Positions 7,403 through 12,140 of a DNA stretch of 12,140 nucleotides are shown one piece after another. Both the position numbers and the translations under genes were made by a program. The notes under the pieces are model-generated. The model was not told the DNA's origin. It saw only the letters and a program-made list of their open reading frames with translations, and made no database searches. Each line of letters opens with the position of its first letter. The stretch's first letter is position 1. Source of the DNA: Chloroflexota bacterium (lineage in GTDB: Bacteria > Chloroflexota > UBA6077 > CF-72); assembly GCA_019242065.1 (NCBI GenBank), contig JAFAWJ010001087.1:1-12140 (forward strand), given 5' to 3'.

Positions 7403-9022
7403 ATGGCCGTGACCCTGACCCCGGCCGACGTCCGCGGGAATTCGAATGAGCCGTATGCGCGACTCGAAGAGCGGCTCCTGGCTCGCGACCAGCGCGGCGC
7501 CGCCGACGAGCTGTTCACTCTCGCCCAGAACGGCCGTACCGTACCTGAGCTGCTGTATCAGGCGGTGCGGATCCACGCGCCGTACACGCATGTGCCGTTC
7601 CACCAGCGGCTGGACGACGGCCTGGTCAAGTTCGTCAATAACGACCACTGCCTCCTCAGCGCGCGGGCGACCGTGCGGCTGACCCGGCTGATGCCGGATC
7701 GCTTCGAGCACCTGCCTCTGGTCCAGACCTTCTGGTACCTGCCGACGGGCCTCGATCCGTGGAACCAGCTGCTCGGCAAGGCCCCGGGGCACTACACGCG
7801 CATGTACAAGCTGGACGTGTCCGCCGCGCCGCCGCCGCCCGAAGTGCACTGTCCTGACCAGGAGCCGCTCTGGACCGATGGGAGCCTCGACGAGCGGCTC
7901 AACCTGTGGCTGACGCTCGTGCAGCGCAGCGAGATCATCCCCGCGTACCGCGTCTTTCTCGGGATGATCGAGGGCGCTTCGCGAGACGATCGCCGCAAGA
8001 TTCTCGCGCAGCTGATCTTTGCCGGGCTGATCGATATCCAGGACCGCATGCTGTTCAACCGCTCGTACACCACCGGGCACAAGGGCTACCGAGGACGGTC
8101 GGTGGTGGAGCTGGGCAATTTGTTCGGCTGGGACCATGCGCACGACGTGATCTATGCGGGCGTGCCGGATATGGCCGTCGGCCCGCACTGGTACTCGACA
8201 TTCGAAATGGCGACCGCAGTGTGCCTGCAGCTGTTTGACGGCGGGGATCACGCGCTGCTGGCCAACCGCGGCACGCTGTCAGCTGAGGAGCAGGTCGCGC
8301 TGGAAGACGTCATCCTGCACAGTTACGAGCCGGATTGGCAGTACCACATCGGGGCTCTTTTGAAGGCGGGCAAAGGTCCGCGCGAGATCCTCGACGTCCT
8401 GCAGGTTGCGGCGGCCGAGCTGATGCTGGAGTGCGGGGCGCCTGAGAATTTCTCGATGCCGCAGCACACTGCCGAGTATTGCAATACGCTGCGCTGGTAC
8501 TTCGACGCGTTCGACCATCCGCATCAGCTGAAGCTGCTGTTCCTGGCGGGGGCGATGGTCAATACTGCCGCACATAACCAGGCGGCGGACGCGAAGAACG
8601 GGGCGCGCACTATTCGGGTTCTGCGCGGGATGAACGCGTGGGACGCCCCACGGCTGCTGGCGCGTCTGCACCAGGCGCTGCTGGCGCGCAACACGGAGGA
8701 GAGCCTGGCGCTGGTGCACACGTATGTTGCGAGCGGCTATGACGGCACGCCGCTGGTGCAGTTGCTGGCGCAGGCGTCGGCCGAGTTTGGCAACGATCCG
8801 CACAATCAGGAGATCTGCCTGTGCTTGCTCGAAGACTACGTGGGGAGCACGGCCGCCGATCGCGAGCGATTGCTGTTTGGCAGCGTGATGAACGTGACGG
8901 GCTATCGCAAGTACGGTGACCCGCTGGAGGCCTACCAGCGCTACGCCTCGGCGTTTGACCTGCCTCTGGCGGAGTCAGTCAACGGCGACGCGCCAGTAGA
9001 GGCCCTCCTGTTCGACGATTGA
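7403..9022 (+). CDS. Unassigned 539-residue helical, His-rich protein
   Basis: ATG 7403 is preceded by a good ribosome-binding site. The protein is soluble, with no signal peptide or membrane helix, and appears almost wholly alpha-helical. I do not recognise the family with confidence. Notable segments: AVRIHAPYTHVPFHQRLDDG (55-73) followed by FVNNDHCLLSARATVRL; YRVFLGMIEGASRDDRRKIL (182-201) and LIDIQDRMLFNRSYTTGHKGYRG (209-231); GWDHAHDVIYAGVPDMAVGPHW (242-263); and YHIGALLKAGKGPREILDVL (314-333) with a later ENFSMPQHTAEYCNTLRW (348-365). His residues at 58, 63, 67, 82, 226, 245, 247, 262 and 355 sit in the blocks that look most constrained, so a metal site is possible. The 315-395 part loosely recalls the helical domain attached to some Rieske proteins, but no Rieske CxH/CxxH motifs are present. 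It is divergent from the P450, hinting at a shared pathway. Confidence 0.85.
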   Translation: MAVTLTPADVRGNSNEPYARLEERLLARDQRGAADELFTLAQNGRTVPELLYQAVRIHAPYTHVPFHQRLDDGLVKFVNNDHCLLSARATVRLTRLMPDRFEHLPLVQTFWYLPTGLDPWNQLLGKAPGHYTRMYKLDVSAAPPPPEVHCPDQEPLWTDGSLDERLNLWLTLVQRSEIIPAYRVFLGMIEGASRDDRRKILAQLIFAGLIDIQDRMLFNRSYTTGHKGYRGRSVVELGNLFGWDHAHDVIYAGVPDMAVGPHWYSTFEMATAVCLQLFDGGDHALLANRGTLSAEEQVALEDVILHSYEPDWQYHIGALLKAGKGPREILDVLQVAAAELMLECGAPENFSMPQHTAEYCNTLRWYFDAFDHPHQLKLLFLAGAMVNTAAHNQAADAKNGARTIRVLRGMNAWDAPRLLARLHQALLARNTEESLALVHTYVASGYDGTPLVQLLAQASAEFGNDPHNQEICLCLLEDYVGSTAADRERLLFGSVMNVTGYRKYGDPLEAYQRYASAFDLPLAESVNGDAPVEALLFDD

Positions 9023-9056
9023 GTTTCGGCGATCGGTGAGTCAGGCAGGCTAGAAC

Positions 9057-9114
9057 GTTTTTCCCCAGAGGGGACCCATGCCGGAGAACAGGTGCCTCCC
9101 CTCTGGAGAAAACT
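9057..9114. repeat. Long imperfect inverted repeat (hairpin) after the 539-residue gene
   Basis: Arms GTTTT(tcc)CCAGAGGGG at about 9058-9073 and CCCCTCTGG(ag)AAAAC at 9098-9113 pair through a perfect 9-bp core (9065-9073 with 9098-9106) and flanking T/A runs, around a 24-base loop. The left arm also folds on itself as CCCC-AGA-GGGG (9063-9073). It lies 34 bases past the stop codon, but the T-run is on the 5' arm, so it is not a standard intrinsic terminator for either flanking gene. The same CCCCTCTGG block recurs at 9358-9366. Confidence 0.75.
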
Positions 9115-9386
9115 GTCTTGACAGTCAGCCTCCGCTGAGTGGAACTGACTCACCCAGCGGGGTTCCCTCGGGTAGACAGACGTCCCTGTCGGGAACACCT
9201 GTCTTGACCGTGTGGGTCTCACCATCCTGAGCTGGGTGGAACCGACCACCCTGGACGGGACCCCTCGGGTAGACAAACGTCCCTGTCGGGAACAGCTGTC
9301 TTGAGAGTGTGGGTCTCACCAAGCTGAGCTGGGTGGAACCGACTACCCTGGACGGGACCCCTCTGGGGTAGAAAAATGTGTTGACA
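9115..9386. repeat. Tandem array of three ~80-97 bp hairpin-rich units, T-box-like core
   Basis: Units start at GTCTTGA: 9115-9200 (86 bp), 9201-9297 (97 bp) and 9298-9377 (80 bp), with a partial fourth beginning GTGTTGACAG at 9378. Units 2 and 3 are nearly identical over their first 66 bases (about five differences). Units 1 and 2 share a 3' module GGGTAGACA-R-ACGTCCCTGTCGGGAACA. Each unit has a hairpin at the same place: CCGCTG-a-GTG/CAC-c-CAGCGG in unit 1 (9132-9160), GGGTGG-aaccga-CCACCC in unit 2 (9234-9251), and GGGTGG-aaccga-CTACCC in unit 3 (9331-9348). The unit 3 change turns a G-C into a G-T pair, keeping the stem. Units 2 and 3 read GGGTGGAACCG, identical to the 3' core of T-box leaders, and unit 2 is followed by CGTCCCT, also typical there. 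No gene that a T-box would control lies downstream on the + strand. No convincing ORF exists in 9023-9412. Confidence 0.85.
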
Positions 9387-9412
9387 GCTCGGATCTCACC
9401 AGACCCGAGAAG

Positions 9413-10210
9413 TTAGACGACCCAGTTGCGGCGGCCTTCGCCTGATAGGAGGCGGCCGAAGACTAAGCCTGGAAAGTGGGCGGCGGCCACGGGCGTGTCG
9501 GTGCCTTCGAGCTCGCGATTGAGGGCGATCCGCGTCCGCTTCGCCAGCTCGGGATCCAGGTCGCCCACACCCGCCCACTCGTCGTCGAGCAGCTCCACCG
9601 GACAGTGCACCACGTCCCCGAGCAGCATGCCGCGCGCAGTGCCCGACGACATGACGATGATCGTGCTGCCCGGCGTGTGCCCCGGCGCGCTCATGGCGTC
9701 GATCCCAGGACACAGGGTCCCACTGCCGTCCCACGTCTCCAGCCGACTTTCAATCGTCGTCAGCGTGTCGCGCACACGGTCGTTGTCGTGAAAGTGGTCC
9801 AGGTCGCGCACGTCGCAGCGGTAGGTCGCATTCGGAAAGACGATCGCGCCCTCGTTGGCCGCCCAGCCAATGTGGTCGAAATGCAAATGCGTGAACAGGA
9901 CGTCGGTAATGTCCTCCGGACGCACGCCGTGCACCGCCAGATTGTCCAGCAGCTTGCCGCCTTCGAAGCTGCCCTGACCATCACGGATCAGCCCGGAGCG
10001 CGGCCCCATGCCCGCATCGATCAAGACCACCCGGTCGCCGCGACCGCGGACGAGAAAGCCGCCCAGGTCGAAGCGGATCATGCCGTCTGGCTCGAGGAAC
10101 TGCTGATGTGGCGTCCACTGCTCGGTCGTCGTACCGCCGTAAAAGAGGGTGGCTGGAGCGCGCATCACGCCGTCGTAGATGGGCTCGGCAACCAGGTCTC
10201 CAATATTCAT
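9413..10210 (-). CDS. Metallo-beta-lactamase-fold hydrolase
   Basis: A 265-residue MBL-fold enzyme, third gene of the minus-strand operon. The metal ligands are all visible: THLHFDH (H108, H110, D112, H113), H178 in APGHTPGS, D199 in LLGDVVH and H245 in AAAHFPG. This is the two-metal hydrolase pattern of the family that includes lactonases and glyoxalase-II-like enzymes. An N-terminal extension (LFYGGTTTEQWTPHQQFLEPDG) and GGFLVRGRGDRVVLIDAGMGP before the motif resemble the quorum-quenching lactonase / alkylsulfatase-like lactone hydrolase group, but substrate cannot be fixed. There is no signal peptide, so it is cytoplasmic. ATG 10210 overlaps the stop of the upstream flavin enzyme by four bases (ATGA), so it is translationally coupled; this supports hydrolysis of a lactone, ester or thioester made by that pathway. 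The TAA stop borders the repeat array. Confidence 0.92.
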   Translation of the reverse strand: MNIGDLVAEPIYDGVMRAPATLFYGGTTTEQWTPHQQFLEPDGMIRFDLGGFLVRGRGDRVVLIDAGMGPRSGLIRDGQGSFEGGKLLDNLAVHGVRPEDITDVLFTHLHFDHIGWAANEGAIVFPNATYRCDVRDLDHFHDNDRVRDTLTTIESRLETWDGSGTLCPGIDAMSAPGHTPGSTIIVMSSGTARGMLLGDVVHCPVELLDDEWAGVGDLDPELAKRTRIALNRELEGTDTPVAAAHFPGLVFGRLLSGEGRRNWVV

Positions 10211-11409
10211 GCCCGCTCCAGGTGAGAGAAATGTTCGCGCCCGAAGGACTCCGCGCCACGGTCCATCTGCGCCGCCATGTGTGTCTTGATCACCGCCATA
10301 TCGCGGAAGTAGCGCTGGAGCATCGAATTGCTCTGCGCCACATGCGTGCCAGCGGTCCGGAACATCAAATCCACCGCGTCACCCGCCAACCGGGTGGCGT
10401 ACTGTTCCAGCAGTTGGAGCTCCAGGTCGCGCTCGTCAGAGAAGGGGATCTCTTCTTCGACGTCCTGACGCGCAAACTCCATGTACTGCTCGGCGACGTG
10501 CATCACCGTCGCCTGGGCGACCTGGATCGTGGCCCAGGCGTTGCCGAAGTGGCGCTGGTACTCGGGGGTTTCTGAGCGGAGCGTATACGGCGGCGACTGC
10601 AGCCGGCTGGTGGACTGCTCGTGCTCGTACACATCCAGCGCGCCTCTGGCGAGACCCACCGCGACGGCCGCCATCTCTTCGAACAGCACGCTCACCAGAC
10701 GCCCGGCGACGTACACCGGGTTCTGATGGACGCGCCGCCCAGGCGCATTGCGGGAGCCGAAGGCGTCGCGCATCGGCGGAATCGTGCGGTACTCGGGAAT
10801 AAAGGCGTCCTTGACGATCACCCGGCGCGACCCTGTGCCGCGCATGCCGATGGTGTCCCAGTCGTTCACGATCGTGAAGTCTTTGCGATCGACGATACCG
10901 ACGCGTGGCTCGTCGCCGGTTGGCGATTTCACGTTGATGCCGCCGACGATGTGCGTCGAGATGTCGCAGCCTGAGACGTAGTTCCACTCGCCGTTCAGCT
11001 TGTAGCCGCCGTCCACCGGCTCGGCGATGACCCACGGTGGCGTGCGGCTTGGTCCACGGAATTCGCCGTCGACGCCGTAGACGTCGACCTGGGCTTCCTC
11101 AGAGAAGAACGCCGAGAGCATGATCGCGTGGCCACCCGTCAGTGCCAGGACCCAGCCGCTGGACGCGCAGCCGCGCGAAACCTCCATCATCACCCGCGCG
11201 AACGTCGGCATGCCGAACTCGTAGCCGCCAAAGCGACGCGGCTGGAGAATGCGGTAAAAGCCGGCCGCCACGAACTCGTCGTTGGTGACCTGGGGGATAC
11301 GGCCCAGGTGCTCGCACTCGGGCTGGCGCTCGCGCAGGGTGGGGACCATGGCGCTGGCGCGTTTGATCATGTCCTCCGGTGTGAGGTCCGGCTCCGGGAC
11401 GGCGATCAT
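10207..11409 (-). CDS. Acyl-CoA-dehydrogenase-fold flavin-dependent monooxygenase (HsaA/HpaH-like)
   Basis: A 400-residue protein of the acyl-CoA dehydrogenase superfamily. Features resemble two-component (group D) flavin monooxygenases such as HsaA: a start with RIPQVTNDEFVAAGFYRILQP and RFGGYEFGMPTF, then CASSGWVLALTGGHAIMLSAF, GYKLNGEWNYVSGCDISTH, and DWDTIGMRGTGSRRVIVKDAFIP. The final part reads MFRTAGTHVAQSNSMLQRYFRDM, where HsaA has a comparable 'LFEASGA..LANDAPLQRFWRD'. HsaA-type enzymes use reduced flavin from a separate reductase and O2 to hydroxylate phenols or steroids; no reductase gene is in the window. A true acyl-CoA dehydrogenase would have a catalytic Glu/base that I cannot see. 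The start is ATG 11409, not the longer frame from 11481, because ATG 11409 overlaps the upstream stop (ATGA) and begins MIAVPEPDLTPEDM. Substrate unknown. Confidence 0.85.
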   Translation of the reverse strand: MIAVPEPDLTPEDMIKRASAMVPTLRERQPECEHLGRIPQVTNDEFVAAGFYRILQPRRFGGYEFGMPTFARVMMEVSRGCASSGWVLALTGGHAIMLSAFFSEEAQVDVYGVDGEFRGPSRTPPWVIAEPVDGGYKLNGEWNYVSGCDISTHIVGGINVKSPTGDEPRVGIVDRKDFTIVNDWDTIGMRGTGSRRVIVKDAFIPEYRTIPPMRDAFGSRNAPGRRVHQNPVYVAGRLVSVLFEEMAAVAVGLARGALDVYEHEQSTSRLQSPPYTLRSETPEYQRHFGNAWATIQVAQATVMHVAEQYMEFARQDVEEEIPFSDERDLELQLLEQYATRLAGDAVDLMFRTAGTHVAQSNSMLQRYFRDMAVIKTHMAAQMDRGAESFGREHFSHLERA

Positions 11410-12140
11410 GATTTCTGACTCCAGACGGTCTCGGGCCGCGCCTGGAGGAGAAAGACCTGGCGGGCTGCGTCGATTGCCCACTCGATATCCTGGGGACGGC
11501 CCATCGTCTGCTCCATCTGTTTGCCGAGGCTGGCGAGCTGCAGGACCTCGGCGTCGGTCATGCAGGGTTGGTTCTGGAGATGTTTCGCGACGTCTGCGCG
11601 GCGTGTCGACTGGGCCGACGAATCGAATCCGTAGGCGATCGACTTGACGCCGATAGTGCGGGATCGGATGCTGAGCGGGTTCTTGTCGACGACGAAGCGG
11701 TCGGGGTCCACCTCGCCGTTGACGACGGCCGCGCCGAGGCCGTAGGCGGCTTCGACGAAGATGCTGGCGGTGTCGCCGGTGATCGGGTCGAGTGTCAACA
11801 TGACGCCGGCGGCTTCGGCGGGCACCATCTGCTGGATCACGACGCCCATCGCCAGGTTGGTGGTCGGGGTGCGCAGTTGATGGCGGTAGGCGATGGCCTG
11901 GGGTGTGAACAGGCTGGCCCAGCAGCGGAGGACGTGGCGCAGCACGTCGTGGCCGCCGAGGATCCAGAGGTAGGTCTCTTGCTGGCCGGCGAACGAGGCC
12001 GTCGTGGAGTCCTCGTCGGAGGCGCTGGAGCGAACGGCGACTGGCAGCATCCCGCTGCTGGATATGACAGCACTCGCGCTGTCACCCGCGGGGGTAAGAC
12101 CTGTGGGCAGGTGACTTGGCGGTGTCGCGGCACTCGCACT
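11406..12140 (-). CDS. PEP-synthase/PPDK-type ATP-grasp domain protein (N-terminus beyond window edge)
   Basis: About 244 residues are visible, open to the right edge. From LPVAVRSSASDEDSTTASFA through GQQETYLW, the sequence matches the ATP/pyruvate-binding domain of PEP synthase, PPDK and rifampicin phosphotransferase. Further blocks are WASLFTPQAIAYRHQL, VVIQQMVPAEAAGVMLTLDPITGD, EAAYGLGAAVVNGEVDPD, and DIEWAIDAARQVFLLQARPET. The protein ends right after this domain (VWSQKS-TGA), without the swivelling phosphohistidine domain or the C-terminal PEP-binding barrel. It is thus a stand-alone nucleotide-binding subunit, as in phenylphosphate synthase PpsB or the CreH/CreI-type 4-methylbenzyl phosphate synthase, where other subunits carry the histidine. 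The next gene starts inside its stop codon. The N-terminal 30 visible residues (12051-12140) are Ser/Ala/Pro-rich and do not look typical of the family; the frame has no stop there, so I keep them as part of the gene. Confidence 0.88.
   Translation of the reverse strand, partial: SASAATPPSHLPTGLTPAGDSASAVISSSGMLPVAVRSSASDEDSTTASFAGQQETYLWILGGHDVLRHVLRCWASLFTPQAIAYRHQLRTPTTNLAMGVVIQQMVPAEAAGVMLTLDPITGDTASIFVEAAYGLGAAVVNGEVDPDRFVVDKNPLSIRSRTIGVKSIAYGFDSSAQSTRRADVAKHLQNQPCMTDAEVLQLASLGKQMEQTMGRPQDIEWAIDAARQVFLLQARPETVWSQKS

Noticed and set aside
7386..7403. Five-codon upstream frame (ATG GGA GGT GCC GCC TGA) overlapping the start of the 539-residue gene
   Set aside because: Its first codons are the ribosome-binding site of the main gene; most likely chance.
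7343..8251. 302-codon minus-strand frame overlapping the 539-residue gene
   Set aside because: Antisense shadow of a gene with a strong ribosome-binding site; no recognisable domain.
9057..9114. Intrinsic terminator for the 539-residue gene
   Set aside because: The stem is strong but is followed by an A-rich rather than T-rich tract on the + strand.
8941..9322. Minus-strand open frames across the repeat array (65 and 111 codons)
   Set aside because: They only translate the tandem repeats, partly antisense to the 539-residue gene, without a ribosome-binding site or recognisable domain.
9115..9386. Annotating the array outright as T-box riboswitches
   Set aside because: Only the short 3' core matches. 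No Stem I, specifier loop or U-rich terminator tail is visible, and the following gene is on the opposite strand. Kept as a finding, not as a called riboswitch.
9115..9386. CRISPR array
   Set aside because: The repeats are 80-97 bp with internal divergence and no short constant repeat alternating with unique spacers; no cas gene is present.
11410..11481. Longer start for the flavin monooxygenase (24 extra residues)
   Set aside because: The extension lies within the upstream coding region and reads as its shadow; ATG 11409 with an ATGA overlap is the better start and fits family length.

Overview
This 12.1 kb window is chromosomal-type DNA from a high-GC bacterium. Codon third positions are strongly G/C and genes are tightly packed, with several 2-4 bp overlaps or gaps. 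The mix of genes fits Chloroflexota best: a large membrane VWA/GATase-like protein, a soluble PRC-MgtE_N-CBS protein, a CYP107-type P450 and split PEP-synthase parts. A high-GC actinobacterial relative cannot be excluded. The taxon is inferred from recalled gene types, not from a marker gene; no rRNA, tRNA, CRISPR array, transposase or phage gene was seen.

Layout. (1) 1-922, + strand: the C-terminal part of a DUF4331 protein, then a small His-rich beta-rich protein two bases downstream, ending two bases from a convergent gene. (2) 925-4651: a secreted two-domain Ig-like protein (-) diverges from a 944-residue membrane protein with two VWA domains around a GATase-like domain (+). Only 28 bp separate their start codons. 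(3) 4648-7349, - strand: a soluble PRC/MgtE_N/CBS protein behind a structured 236-bp leader and gap, and a cytochrome P450 upstream of it. (4) 7403-9022, + strand: a 539-residue helical protein that I cannot assign, divergent from the P450. (5) 9023-9412: a 390-bp convergent intergenic region made almost entirely of inverted and tandem repeats. (6) 9413-12140, - strand: a tightly coupled operon, read from the right edge as a stand-alone PEP-synthase-type ATP-grasp subunit, an acyl-CoA-dehydrogenase-fold flavin monooxygenase and a metallo-beta-lactamase-fold hydrolase. Both junctions are ATGA overlaps.

How they may work together. The right-hand operon looks like a catabolic module in which a small, probably aromatic, molecule is activated by a split PEP-synthase-like phosphotransferase, hydroxylated by the flavin enzyme and hydrolysed by the MBL enzyme. 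Substrate and order are inference. The remaining genes look like independent units: cell-surface proteins, a possible Mg2+/nucleotide sensor and an orphan P450.

The most unusual stretches are the repeat array at 9057-9386, where two copies carry the T-box-like core GGGTGGAACCG with no aminoacyl-tRNA synthetase or amino-acid gene downstream, and the attenuator-like leader at 5906-5970.
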